The notes beneath the pieces are model-generated. The model saw only the letters and a program-made list of their open reading frames with translations. It was not told where the DNA came from and did not search any database. This document shows, piece after piece, positions 1 through 11,467 of a stretch of DNA of 64,000 nucleotides. The translations under genes were made by a program, and so were the position numbers. This DNA comes from Lonicera japonica. Lineage: Eukaryota; Streptophyta; Magnoliopsida; Dipsacales; Caprifoliaceae. The DNA lies in NCBI GenBank assembly GCA_021464415.1, contig CM038466.1, positions 27,591,017 to 27,655,016 on the forward strand, in the 5' to 3' direction. Position 1 is the stretch's first letter, and each line of letters opens with the position of its first letter.

Positions 1-167
1 TCTTCTTTGTCTTGTTCAATGATCGAATAGTGAAAGATTGATCATTGTCATGTTTTTCTTGAATTTTTCAAGTAAATGAACTGTATACTTATATTACGAA
101 ATATGTTAAATTACATATAATAAGTTTATTGTTATTATCAAAATAAGATTAAGACCTTAGGTCAACC
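1..167 (-). mobile_element. Right-hand end of a Sirevirus-like LTR, cut by the window edge
   Basis: The last 40 bases or so (AT-rich, with ATCAAAATAAGATTAA, ending GGTCAACC) closely resemble the outer ends of the two LTRs at 3540-3581 and 11426-11467. Sequence homologous to the other segmental copy starts immediately after it, at CTAACGAC. This is therefore the end of another insertion into copy A, either a solo LTR or a whole element extending left of the window. The final CA of the LTR appears changed to CC. Confidence 0.55.
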
Positions 168-2155
168 CTAACGACTGCGTTCATTTATGTATCTATTATG
201 CAGTGTGTGAATTGCGAATCCGAGAACAAGGGGAAGTGCTCAATTTACTCTGATTTAATAAAAAAATGTCAGAATATGGGTTCCTAGTGATTGAAGAAGA
301 ATATTCAATTCATTTAATTTTTGGTGTATAAAGCTCTTTAATTTTTTTGATTGGCGCTACAATCGTTATATAAAAAATTTGTACAATTTTTTAAAATATT
401 TAGCACTATTTAAAAATGACCCATTTATGTCTTATTACATGTGGATATTTACGATATTGGCTAATACTATTTATTAATGGAGCAATATGAAATGTACCTT
501 TACGTAATTTAGATGATATATTAAATAAATAATAGAAGAAAACTGTGATCTTTTACAGTTAGATTTAGAATTTTAACCACTAAAATAAATTAATATTTAT
601 GTAAATTTGAAGTGAAATGTGTTAATTATTATTTCATGGTGATCAGAGTGTGCCAACTTTACTAGCAAACAAGTTATGCATATACCAATATACATTCCAA
701 CTATTGCTTTATACACGCACTAATTATAATTTTCTTTCTAACTTAAAGTTAGCTCACACTTTTTAATTACTCAAAAGTTTCTTCATTCAAATTTTGTTTT
801 TAAGTGAGAGGAAAACAAAAATGCTTGACAATAGGAGGGTGCTCGTTTCAAAATCAATATATTTATTACAATTCACCAACCAATCCAAAGATTTTTATAT
901 TTTAATTTATAATCCAATCTAATTCTATTTCAAAATCCAGTCCAATCCGATTTAATTTGACATTGGATCAAATTGGATTGGTTCAAAACCAATGTCTTTT
1001 ATACGTATAAGGATTACTTAAGTTTCAATAATATATAAAATAAATCCAATTAATTTCACAAGGACCAAGAGAATAAATAAAAAGTTCCTTTCAATACTAG
1101 AATAATAATCTAAATTAAGTAACTAATTCCATATTAAAGTCCTAATTCATTTGTAAAATAAAAGATAAATAAATTAGGATTTACTTATTATGTTCTTTTA
1201 TATATGTAACAATATATAATAAAGTGTAAAGAGGTCTATATTAATAACCTAGCATATAATAATAATCAATTACATGAAAATAAGTGTCATTTTTAATTGA
1301 GGTTAAATTAGATCGGTTTAACATTAATTTCGCCAAGGTAATAACTAAACTGATCCAATGTTTAATCAGTTTTCCAAAATGCAAACCAATCCAAATAACT
1401 AGTTTAATCAAATCCAATTACAATTAAATTGGATTAAATTAGATCGGTGGATTTGAGCGAATTTGATTGAATTTTACAACCCATACATGACAAACCTTAA
1501 AAAATGGAAAACCAGAAGATTGTCCTTTAAAGCAAAAAATATTAAAAAATATATTTCCGCATAAAAATAAATAGGAGAAGAAATTTTCCATGTATTGAAC
1601 AAAACTATGAAAACGTCTTTTTCGATAATAAATAAATAAATAAATTTGTAAGAAACCCTTCCAAATTTTAGTTTCAAGAAACTAAAATTTGGGACCAAAG
1701 AAAGGATGAAGTTGGGACCAGATCATATTAAAGACGACGGGACATGTTACTATCAAATTAACTACTATCAGCAAAACTTTAATATAATAATATAATAAAG
1801 TTTAAAAGGCCAATGACAAACTTCACAATTTTCTTATTAGTTTGTGCGTACATGCAAATACACACCTGCAAATTCTGACGCACTGCCATATCAAATTATA
1901 TTGCAGTCTGATATCCGTTGGATTACTTAAATGGCAAAATTTAAGCTTTATAAAAATAAAGTCCCAAATTTAAATCACAATACTTTTAATTTTTCTTCTC
2001 ACCCCATAATTCGAATTTCAATTACTCCCCCTAATCTCTTGTAAAAATATTACAATTGAGTCTGGTGACATTATAATGTTTAAGATAATTTGTTACTAAT
2101 ATTTCAATACAACAACTCAATTTATGAAATCTACCATACATTGATCTCTTAAAGC
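168..2155. other. AT-rich non-coding 3' flank of UGT copy A
   Basis: No credible gene is present. Parts match 43963-45300 of copy B. Stretches rich in CCAATCCAATT-like words (about 850-1000 and 1310-1470) have no obvious counterpart in copy B and may be an unrecognised AT-rich insertion. Confidence 0.6.
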
Positions 2156-2160
2156 GAAAT

Positions 2161-3581
2161 TATAGGTCGGAAAATATCCTAGAGGGGGAGTGAATAGGGT
2201 TTTTGAAACTTAATTGTATTTTTAAAAACAATTTAAAAATATTATGTCTATATATATATCAAGCAATCAATAACAAAGATAATTCCAAGTACAATGAGCA
2301 AATAACACAATATAATAAAGCAAGAGATAGAAAGATAGAACCGATCAAAGTTGAAGATTTTTTGTCCACACGGTTCGGCTTGTTCCCCCTAGTCCGCGCT
2401 CGGTTAGTTCCCCGAGAATTTCCACTAGAACCGATCTCCTTCCGGGTGAAGATCAAACCTCTACAAGTGTATTCTTATCACACACTCTCACAAGTATTGA
2501 AAACACCTTCAATACTTTCACAAGAAATTCTCTCTCTTGCTATCTTAAGAGATAAACCTCTCTTATCATTTTGAAAGAAATGATTTGGTGACTAACACCA
2601 ATGTACAATAGCTCTTGTGTATAACAAATTACAAATAAAGCTCACACTAAGAGATATCAAAATTGATCAATGAATATTTGCTCAAAGAATGAAAAGATTG
2701 ATCAATGCCTTAGCTTTCAAACTTGAATAATGTGAATATATGAAATATGGGTTTGTATGATCATTCAAGTTATTTAAAATGAGTCTTAGAACTCATATAT
2801 ATAGGTGGAAAAAGTTTGTAGCCGTTTGTGGTGGATGTATAAAATAATGGGGCAAAAATGCACTTTTGAAAAAGTTCCAACGGCTAGTTTTACTCAAGGG
2901 AGTCGACTCCCTGAGTCTTCATGGAGTCGACTCCATGGCTTTACCATGAAGGAGTCGACTCCAGCATGTTCATGGAGTCGGCTACATGGCACTGGTTTGG
3001 GATGTTTTGTGCAATTTTCCAACTTTTGCATTTTGGCTCCAAATTTGATTTCAATGCTTGGGGAATATCAAAAATATGTTTCTAAGACTTCTAATATAAT
3101 TTTTGTGCCAAAAATCATTTATATAAAATTATAGAGAATTTTTCGAGATGACTAGTTTTCGGTAAAATACGGTTTTAGAGGTAAAACTAGTTTTGATCAA
3201 TCTTGACATGGCTAAAGCATTTCATGAACTAAGCACTCACTCAATTTATAAATGCTTTGAGTCTTCGTGATACTTGATTTTCTTGAGCGTATCTTCACTT
3301 GATTGAAGTTCTTGATTCTTTCTTGTTCTTGATAGCTTGTAGAGCATATTGAGATCATTCTTGACTTTGTATAGCACATGTGAATCTCTAAAGTTGATTT
3401 CTTGTGAATGAATGGCATTTGCAGAGCTTGTGTGAGAATATGATTGCATCGGTTTGAAGTTATACTTAGTCGGAAGATGTTTCGGTTAAAGTGGCTATTA
3501 TCAATGAACAACCAAGTTAAATAACACAATATTAACTTATTGTAATTATCAAAATAAGATTAATTGACTTTAAGGTCAACA
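2161..3581 (-). repeat. 3' LTR of the Sirevirus
   Basis: In minus orientation it begins TGTTGACC at 3581 and ends ...CCTATA at 2161, where the partner LTR ends ...CCTACA. It is nearly identical to 9998-11467 but lacks about 36 bases found in the partner around 11080-11115. It contains the GGAGTCGACTCC palindromes and a TATA-like run. Confidence 0.93.
2794..2988 (-). promoter_or_regulatory. Palindromic promoter module in the Sirevirus 3' LTR
   Basis: Four spaced palindromes centred on GTCGAC: a perfect 14-mer GGGAGTCGACTCCC (2898-2911), a perfect 18-mer (2920-2937), a 12-mer (2951-2962) and a degenerate copy (2971-2988). In the minus direction a TATA-like CTATATATATG follows at about 2794-2803. 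Repeated palindromic modules upstream of the TATA box are known from Sirevirus LTRs. The promoter role is inferred. Confidence 0.7.
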
Positions 3582-3596
3582 ATCTCCCCCTTTTTG
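3582..3596 (-). other. Polypurine tract of the Sirevirus
   Basis: On the minus strand a purine run (CAAAAAGGGGGAGAT) directly abuts the TGTTGACC start of the 3' LTR, the position expected for second-strand priming. Confidence 0.85.
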
Positions 3597-3916
3597 ATGA
3601 TGACAATAAAGTTAATGTGTGTTTATAGAAAGATAATAATTTTAAGCATATGAATAATATGCTCCCCCTAAATTGGTGCATAGATAAAAATATACAAACA
3701 ATTATTAAAAAGTGAAATGCTTGCGTAGATAAGATTAATTTGAAAAGAACTTAAACAAAATAAACAAACTTAGTAGTTCTTGAACAAGCATAAAATAAAC
3801 AAACATAGCATAATAAAACAAACGATAAAATAAATGAGTGTGTACCATTATCACTCATGACACTCATGACACACACATATGCTTCTCCCCCTTTTTCTTC
3901 ATCAAAAAGGAGGGAA

Positions 3917-5098
3917 TCACTCTTGTGGAGGAGGCGGCGGTGGCGGTTGATCCCATGGTTGCCAACCCGGAAAGATGTAGTCCGGATGGTAGTGTTGGAA
4001 CGCTATTTCAATCCGATTGAACCGATGGTGCATTTCTTGACGAGTATTGGTCAAGTTGATGTTGAGGTTGTTGATGACATCCATGATTTGATCATGGCGG
4101 TTCATAGCTCTTGGTTGGCGAAGAGGAGAGTGATGTGGTGAATCTTGGTCTTCTTCTTGTTCGTCTTCCTCGTCGTCATCGGATTGCTCAATGTCATTTG
4201 GATCGTTAGGAATCCACCGACCATTTTCCAAGTGATAATGCATGAGATGAAATGATCGTTCCGAGTACATATCATGCTCCGATAGTTCATATCCATCCGT
4301 CTCGTCATCCAAAGGAATATCAAAGTGCTTGAAAAGACGAGTCAAAACCATACCATAACCGAGTCCTCTATTTCCATGGCTCATGATCTCATAAAGTTTA
4401 TCAAAGATTAGGCTAGCAAAATTAAGTTTATGAAGACTATGGATTGCCCAAGTAAGGAAAAGATCAAGGTTAGTCACTTTGGAGTGACTACCCGTTCTAG
4501 GCAAAATGCAATAAGTTATGATGTGGTGAATGAGACAAGCATGAAGAGTAAGCATAGCAACCGCGATTCTATCATCCCAATTTCCTCCAACATTTTTAAA
4601 GCGCCTTTTTAAAAGAGGAGAAACAACATTTTGTCGGGTGTAACAAAAAATTCCTTCAAAATTTGAAGTAACGATAGTGGTATTTTGCCGATTAAATCCA
4701 AAAATACGAGCAATATCATCTTTTGAAAATGTAATTAGAGTCCCTTTAACAAATGTTCTAAGAAGGGATCTATCCACTTCGCCTTCCGGAGTGATTGGGT
4801 GATGTAAATTAGCATAAAATAGCCTCACCAACCTAAGATAAATATCCTCCTTCATGCATAAGAAATTGAGAATTCCTTGTCTACGGAATACATGAGTAAT
4901 ACGTAACTCATTTTCAGAAAATAACACTTGATCGAAGAGTTTACCTTCAATTATGGCTCGATTTGCAAAATCATTGTGAAACCGGGCTTCAAGTTCATGG
5001 GTGAGGAAGAGAGGAGGCAAATCACCTTGCCCCGGTTGAGGAACATTCTCCGGTTCCCGAGTACGTCTCCTTGTATTCCTTCTTGAGTGAGATGCCAT
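3917..5098 (-). CDS. Extra 3' ORF of the Sirevirus (env-position protein)
   Basis: An uninterrupted 393-residue ORF between RNase H and the 3' LTR, the position of the so-called envelope-like gene in Sireviruses. It starts with a basic segment (SRRNTRRRTR, residues 5-14). A globular middle around residues 85-260 includes LVRLFYANL and recalls the putative plant transposon protein (Transposase_32-type) domain. A very acidic tract follows (about residues 302-321), then a possible coiled coil (about 336-365) and a poly-proline end. I see no signal peptide or membrane span, so a true envelope role is unsupported. It is open although gag-pol of the same element has several stops. Its own palindrome/TATA module lies upstream at 5482-5573. 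Confidence 0.75.
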   Translation of the reverse strand: MASHSRRNTRRRTREPENVPQPGQGDLPPLFLTHELEARFHNDFANRAIIEGKLFDQVLFSENELRITHVFRRQGILNFLCMKEDIYLRLVRLFYANLHHPITPEGEVDRSLLRTFVKGTLITFSKDDIARIFGFNRQNTTIVTSNFEGIFCYTRQNVVSPLLKRRFKNVGGNWDDRIAVAMLTLHACLIHHIITYCILPRTGSHSKVTNLDLFLTWAIHSLHKLNFASLIFDKLYEIMSHGNRGLGYGMVLTRLFKHFDIPLDDETDGYELSEHDMYSERSFHLMHYHLENGRWIPNDPNDIEQSDDDEEDEQEEDQDSPHHSPLRQPRAMNRHDQIMDVINNLNINLTNTRQEMHHRFNRIEIAFQHYHPDYIFPGWQPWDQPPPPPPPQE

Positions 5099-5481
5099 AG
5101 AAGTGTGAAATGGTGGGTTTGAGAGTTTTGAAAATTTTGAAGAAAATTTGAAATTTTGAAATTTTGGAAGTGTAAAAATGAAGTGAGGTTGAGGAAATAA
5201 GGTTTAGATGGATTTTTATATGGATTTTGAGAGAAAATTTGTAGAAATTTGAGTTTGAAAGTAGAGATTTGAATTTTGAAATGAGGGTTTGGTGTAGAGA
5301 GAGAAAGTAGTGATTTGGGTTGATTAAGGATAGATTATGAAAGATTTATGGTGTATAAATGATGGATAGATGATTTAGAGTAATTATGTAGCAAAGATTT
5401 GAAGTAATTTGAAATTTTGGAAGGTTGAGAGGTGTAGAAATGGAGAGAAATTCGTGAGTTGTGAAGAAGATGAAGGAGGTG

Positions 5482-5573
5482 TGTATATAAAGCTGCTGAG
5501 TTGACTCAGTGAAAATCAAGGGAGTCGACTGGGTCAGGGAGTCGGCTCCATGGGCAATGGGGGAGTCGACTCC
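5482..5573 (-). promoter_or_regulatory. Internal palindrome/TATA module upstream of the extra ORF
   Basis: GGAGTCGACTCC-type sites recur here outside the LTR: 5562-5573 (perfect), 5538-5549 (GGAGTCGGCTCC), 5521-5532 (one arm degraded) and a divergent CTGAGTTGACTCAG at 5496-5509. In the minus direction a TTTATATACAC follows at 5492-5482, about 385 bases before the ATG at 5098. The layout mirrors the LTR promoter, so an internal promoter for the extra ORF is inferred. Confidence 0.55.
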
Positions 5574-5809
5574 ATGGGTAATTTTTCATGGATTTGCCAA
5601 TTTTCACCAAGAAAAGATTTTTCTTGCTAATCCAACATTAATTTACCATACTACAATCATAAAAACACTTGTTAAATACCATAATAACATGCAAAATTAA
5701 TACAAGCTATAGTTTAAAGATTAAAAGAAAATTTTAACATAATTATCATAAATTATGTGTGCTCAGACATAAGCTCCATTAATTTCTTTTATGAACTTTT
5801 TGGAATAAA

Positions 5810-8800
5810 CTAGATATCACAAGCTCTAGTCATACCGAGTTCACGTCGAATAGTACAAAAACGGTCATCCGAAAGTGGTTTAGTAAAAATATCTGCAAAT
5901 TGCGATTCGGTGCCAACGAATTCAATATCAACATCACCTTTTTGCACATGATCACGAATAAAATGATATCTTATCTCAATGTGCTTAGTACGTGAGTGTT
6001 GTATAGGGTTCTTGGTCAAGCTTATAGCACTTGTGTTGTCACATTTTATGGGAATGTGGCTAAGACTAATTCCAAAGTCCTCTAGTTGTTGTTTAATGTA
6101 CAAAGTTCGTGCACAACAACTTCCGGCCGCCACATATTCGGCTTCGGCCGTTGAAAGGGCCACCGAATTTTGTTTCTTGCTTGACCAAGATACTAGTGCG
6201 TGTCCTAGAAAATGACAAGTGCCACTAGTGCTTTTCCTATCGATTTTGCAACCGGCAAAATCCGCATCGGAATAACTAATTAAGTCAAAGTTATTTTCTC
6301 TTGGGTACCACAAACCCAATGAGCTAGTACCGGAAAGATAACGGAATATCCGTTTTACGGCAAGTAAGTGTGATTCTTTAGGATCCGCTTGGAATCGTGC
6401 ACAAAGACATACACTAAACATAATATTCGGCCTAGACGCCGTCAAATACAATAGGCTACCAATCATACCTCGATATTTCTTGATGTCCACACTTTTACCT
6501 TTTTCGTCTTTGTCTAGCTTCAATGTTGAACTCATAGGGGTGCTCATGGACTTTGTGCCTTACATGTCGAATTTCTTCAAGAGTTCCTTCACGTACTTCT
6601 CTTGATTAATGAAAATGCCTTATTTGCATTGTTTCACTTGTAATCCAAGGAAGTAGTTCATTTTTCCCATCATGCTCATTTCAAATTCCTTTTGCATACA
6701 TATTGAAAAATCCTTACACAAATTCTCGTTAGTAGAACCAAATATAATATCATCAACATAAATTTGCACAAGTAGCATATCATTGGCATGATTCTTAATG
6801 AATAAAGTAGTGTCTAACTTGCCTCTAACAAATCCATTATTAAACAAAAATGAACTTAATATATCATACCATGCTCTAGGTGCTTGTTTTAAACCATATA
6901 AAGCTTTAGACAATTTAAATACATAATCCGGATAAACATGATTTTCAAAACCGGGAGGTTGTTTCACATAAACTTCCTCTTCAATAAAACCATTCAAGAA
7001 AGCACTTTTCACATCCATTTGATATAATTTAAAATTCTTAAAACATGAGTAAGCAAGTAGCATGCGAATAGCTTCTAGACGTGCAACGGGTGCATATGTT
7101 TCTTCATAATCAATGCCCTCCTCTTGATTGTATCCTTGGGCAACAAGTCTAGCTTTATTTCTAACAATGACACCACTTTCATCCTTTTTGTTACGAAATA
7201 CCCATTTGGTACCTATAATAGTATGATCTTTAGGTTTGGGAACAAGTGTCCACACTTTGTTTCTCTCAAATTGATTGAGCTCTTCCTGTATAGCCATCAT
7301 CCAAGATTCATCTTGTTCGACTTCAATAATGTTTTTAGGCTCAAATTGAGAAACAAATGCCACATTATTGCAAACATTTCTTAAGGATGATCTAGTCATG
7401 ACCTTACTAGATGGCTCTCCAAGAATTTGATCAATAGGGTGGTTGGACACAAATTTTCAACTCCTAGGCAAATCATTCGAGTCTTGCTCGGTTTTATTTT
7501 CTAACTCCTTAGGAGGAGCTTGAGCACTCGATGGTTCTTCCTTAGATGTATCATTAATTTGAATATCCGAAATCTTTTGAATAATTTCAACATCATCATC
7601 GGAATGTACTATGGGTGAGAAAGGATTTGTCTTATCAAACACAACATGCATAGATTCTTGGACTACCAAACTTTTCTTGTTATAAACTCTATATGCTTTA
7701 CTATTAGTGGCATACCCAAGAAAAATTCCTTCATCGGATTTCTTATCAAATTTTTCCAAATGATTACGATCATTTAAAATAAAACATTTGCAACCAAAAA
7801 CTTTAAAATATGCAATATTTAGTTTCTTGTCATTCCATAGCTCATAAGGTGTCTTATCTAACTTTTTACGAATAATAGTACGATTAATCACATAGCACGC
7901 GGTGTTAACGGCTTCCGCCCATAAATACTCCGGTAAAGAATGTTCATTAAGCATAGTTCTAGACATCTCTTGAAGAGATCTATTTTTCCTCTCAACAACA
8001 CCATTTTGTTGAGGAGTTCTAGGTGCCGAAAAATTATGATCAATACCATGCTCATCACAAAAGTTCTCAATATCAATATTGTCAAATTCTCTACCTCTAT
8101 CACTTCGAACATGCACAATAGAAACACCTTTTTCATTTTGAACTTTTATACAAAACTTAGCGAAAACATGCGGAGTTTCATTTTTGTGGGTGAGAAAGAA
8201 CACCCAAGTGAGTCTAGTGTAATCATCAACAATAACAAGAGTGTACAATTTGCCACATAAACTAGCAACCGAAATAGGACCAAACAAATCAATATGCAAC
8301 ATATCAAGAGGTCTAGAAGTAGTAATATCCCTTTTAGACTTAAAAGAAGATTTGTGTTGTTTACCAAGTTGACATGCATCACAGATTTTATCTTTAACAA
8401 ATTTGGTTTTCGGCAATCCTTTAACAAGCTATTTCTTAAATAAATTATGAATCAAATCCATATTAGCATGTCCTAATCTCCTATGCCATAACCAAGATAC
8501 ATCATTTATAGCGAATAAGCATTTAACATCTTGTTGTGATAAATCGTCAAGTTCAAGAGTATACACATTATTAGTTCTATATGCAATAAGTAAAATTGAA
8601 TCATCACTAACATTCTTGACAACACAACGATCGGATTTAAATATCACTTCATAACCTTTATCACATAATTGACTAATGCTAAGTAAATTATGCTTCAAAC
8701 CATCAACTAATAGAACATTATCAATGCAAGTAGAATGCTTACCAACCTTACCTATACCGATGATTTTACCCTTGGCGTTGTCCCCGAACGTCACATTCCC

Positions 8801-9940
8801 TCCTCGCTTGGGAATTAGGCTTAAGAAGTTGTTCTTGTCTCCCGTCATGTGTTTTGAGTAACTACTATCCAAGAACCACTTGGTTTTGCTACCCTTGGCG
8901 TTTAGGCATACCTATACCATGACTTTGAGTAACTTCTCCTTTGGTACCCAAAATATGTTGGGTCCCTTTGGGTTAGCAAACATAATGGTTCCTTTTGGAA
9001 CCCAAGCAAGCTTCCTCTTAGGGAAACCTTCATTTCGATAGAAACAACGATCCACATGATGAGTATTTCTACCACAATATGAGCAAAGATGAGTGGGATC
9101 ATGAGGTGTATATGTTTTAAAAAAGTTTTTGTAATCTTTTTGGTTGTCAATTTGGTTGTAACCCAAACCGGCTTTGTCAAATACACATCTTTGCATTCCT
9201 AATAGTTTATCCAAATTATCCCTACCATTGGTGAATTTGGCTAAGCTATTAGTTAGATCATCCACTTGATCCTTTAATTTGACATTTTCTACTACAAGTG
9301 TGTTTGGAATTTCCTTCTCTTTTCCTTTCTTCAAAGTATTGATTTCATTTTTCAAAATCATGTTTTCTTTTTCAAAAAATTCACACTTGTTAGAAATTAT
9401 CAAATTCTCCTTTTTGAGGCTTGCAAACTTCTTGGAAAGATTTTCAAATTTGTTATGCAATTCCTCAAACATTTCATATAACTCATCATAGTCATTTTCA
9501 TCATGAGCATCATCATTTATAGAAGTATCATAATCACTAAATGAATTATAAATAGAATTTACCTCATCGTCTTTTGCCATAAGGCAAAGATTTGCCGTCT
9601 CTTCGTCGCTAGAGTTGGCATCGGACTCACCCTCTTCGGAATCACTCCAAGTTCCCTTGAGGGCATGCCTCACTTGTTTAAAGGATTTATCATTAAATTG
9701 GATTTTCTTAATATCATTCTCATCATATTCAGAAATAGATTTAGAAGTGACTATATCATTTGCATCGGTTTTGATAATCTTATACGGTCCAATAAGTGTA
9801 ACTTTCTATTGTTCAAAATCATTAGCTTGAAGGAAAGTGCTCATACGACTTTTCCAATAACTATAGTTTTTGCCATCAAATAGTGGTGGTCTAGTGGTGG
9901 AAGAACCTTCGTTAATTCTGGTTCCTTGATAAATAGACAT
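5810..9940 (-). pseudogene. Sirevirus gag-pol polyprotein (decayed, single frame)
   Basis: Gag-pol reads in one frame from an ATG at 9940 to a stop at 5810. Visible parts: N-terminal gag (FDGKNYSYWKSRM); zinc knuckle CSYCGRNTHHVDRC near 9050; protease region with DSSYSKHMTG where DSG is usual (near 8870); pre-integrase WLWHRRLGHAN; integrase with D (HIDLFGP), D (SDRGREF) and E (VVERKN) at 8427-7457; RT with YVDD at 7450-6620; RNase H at 6547-5810. In-frame stops interrupt it at about 9806, 8912, 8429, 7457, 6620 and near 6558. Most fit single C-to-T or G-to-A changes. I see no frameshift. The central gag domain is missing: the reading jumps from KKIQFNDKSFKQ to the acidic HALKGTWSDSEEGE segment. 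Confidence 0.93.
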
Positions 9941-9981
9941 AATCGTAAACTCTAAGATTTTTAAATCAAAATAAGAGTACA

Positions 9982-9994
9982 ACCTCTGATACCA
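9982..9994 (-). other. Primer binding site of the Sirevirus (initiator-Met tRNA)
   Basis: The minus strand reads TGGTATCAGAGGT, matching the 3' end of plant initiator methionine tRNA. Three bases separate it from the inner end of the 5' LTR at 9998. Confidence 0.9.
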
Positions 9995-9997
9995 ATT

Positions 9998-11467
9998 GTA
10001 GGTCAGAAAATACCCTAGAGCGGGGGGGGGGGGGGGTGAATAGGGTTTTTGAAACTTAATTGTATTTTTAAAAACAATTTAAAAATATTATGTCTATATA
10101 TATATATATCAAGCAATCAATAACAAAGATAATTCCAAGCACAATGAGCAAATAACACAATATAATAAAGCAAGAGATAGAAAGATAGAACCGATCAAAG
10201 TCGAAGATTTTTTGTCCACACGGTTCGGCTTGTTCCCCCTAGTCCGCGCTCGGTTAGTTCCCCGAGAATTTCCACTAGAACCGATCTCCTTCCGGGTGAA
10301 GATCAAACCTCTACAAGTGTATTCTTATCACACACTCTCACAAGTATTGAAAACACCTTCAATACTTTCACAAGAAATTCTCTCTCTTGCTATCTTAAGA
10401 GATAAACCTCTCTTATCATTTTGAAAGAAATGATTTGGTGACTAACACCAATGTACAATAGCTCTTGTGTATAACAAATTACAAATAAAGCTCACACTAA
10501 GAGATATCAAAATTGATCAATGAATATTTGCTCAAAGAATGAAAAGATTGATCAATGCCTTAGCTTTCAAACTTGAATAATGTGAATATATGAAATATGG
10601 GTTTGTATGATCATTCAAGTTATTTAAAATGAGTCTTAGAACTCATATATATAGGTGGAAAAAGTTTGTAGCCGTTTGTGGTGGATGTATAAAATAATGG
10701 GGCAAAAATGCACTTTTGAAAAAGTTCCAACGGCTAGTTTTACTCAAGGGAGTCGACTCCCTGAGTCTTCATGGAGTCGACTCCATGGCTTTACCATGAG
10801 GGAGTCGACTCCAGCATGTTCATGGAGTCGGCTACATGGCACTGGTTTGGGATGTTTTGTGCAATTTTCCAACTTTTGCATTTTGGCTCGAAATTTGATT
10901 TCAATGCTTGGGGAATGTCAAAAATATGTTTCTAAGACTTCTAATATAGTTTTTGTGCCAAAAATCATTTATATAAAATTATAGAGAATTTTTTGAGATG
11001 ACTAGTTTTCGGTAAAATACGTTTTTAGAGGTAAAACTAGTTTTGATCAATCTTGACATGGCTAAAGCATTTCATGAACTATATAAATGATCAATGATAT
11101 CTTTTACATAAAATCTAAGCACTCACTCAATTTATAAATGCTTTGAGTCTTCGTGATGCTTGATTTTCTTGAGCGTATCTTCACTTGATTGAAGTTCTTG
11201 ATTCTTTCTTGTTCTTGATAGCTTGTAGAGCATATTGAGATCATTATTGACTTTGTATAGCACATGTGAATCTCTAAAGTTGATTTCTTGTGAATGAATG
11301 ACATTTGCAGAGCTTGTGTGAGAATATGATTGCATCGGTTTGAAGTTATACTTAGACGGAAGATGTTTCGGTTAAAGTGGCTATTATCAATGAACAACCA
11401 AGTTAAATAACACAATATTAACTTATTGTAATTATCAAAATAAGATTAATTGACTTTAAGGTCAACA
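9998..11467 (-). repeat. 5' LTR of the Sirevirus
   Basis: 1470 bases with TG...CA ends in minus orientation, followed on the right by the TSD GAAAT. Compared with the 3' LTR it has about 36 extra bases near 11080-11115 and a run of about 15 G near 10022 where the partner has five. The G run could be slippage or a sequencing artefact. Few substitutions are visible by eye, which suggests a fairly recent insertion. Confidence 0.93.
10644..10838 (-). promoter_or_regulatory. Palindromic promoter module in the Sirevirus 5' LTR
   Basis: Same array as in the partner LTR: GTCGAC-centred palindromes at 10748-10761, 10770-10787, 10801-10812 and a degenerate one at 10821-10838, followed in the minus direction by CTATATATATG at about 10644-10653. 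This is the copy placed to start full-length transcription. Confidence 0.7.

Larger units (their letters stand above)
2161..11467 (-). mobile_element. Complete Ty1/copia Sirevirus-type retrotransposon
   Basis: Two LTRs (2161-3581 and 9998-11467) bound a 6.4-kb interior read on the minus strand. A perfect 5-bp target duplication GAAAT occurs at 2156-2160 and 11468-11472. The initiator-Met primer binding site lies next to the right (5') LTR and a polypurine tract next to the left (3') LTR. Domain order is gag, protease, integrase, RT, RNase H, then an extra ORF before the 3' LTR, which is the Sirevirus (SIRE/Maximus) plan. Gag-pol carries several in-frame stops and a gag deletion, so this copy is non-autonomous. 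Confidence 0.95.

Noticed and set aside
2203..2574. Open frames within the Sirevirus LTRs (also 2805-3134, 10655-10984)
   Set aside because: They occur in both LTRs, antisense to the element, with no domain; LTR sequence explains them.
10022..10036. Run of about 15 G as a possible G-quadruplex
   Set aside because: The partner LTR has five G at the same place; slippage or base-calling error is a simpler explanation.
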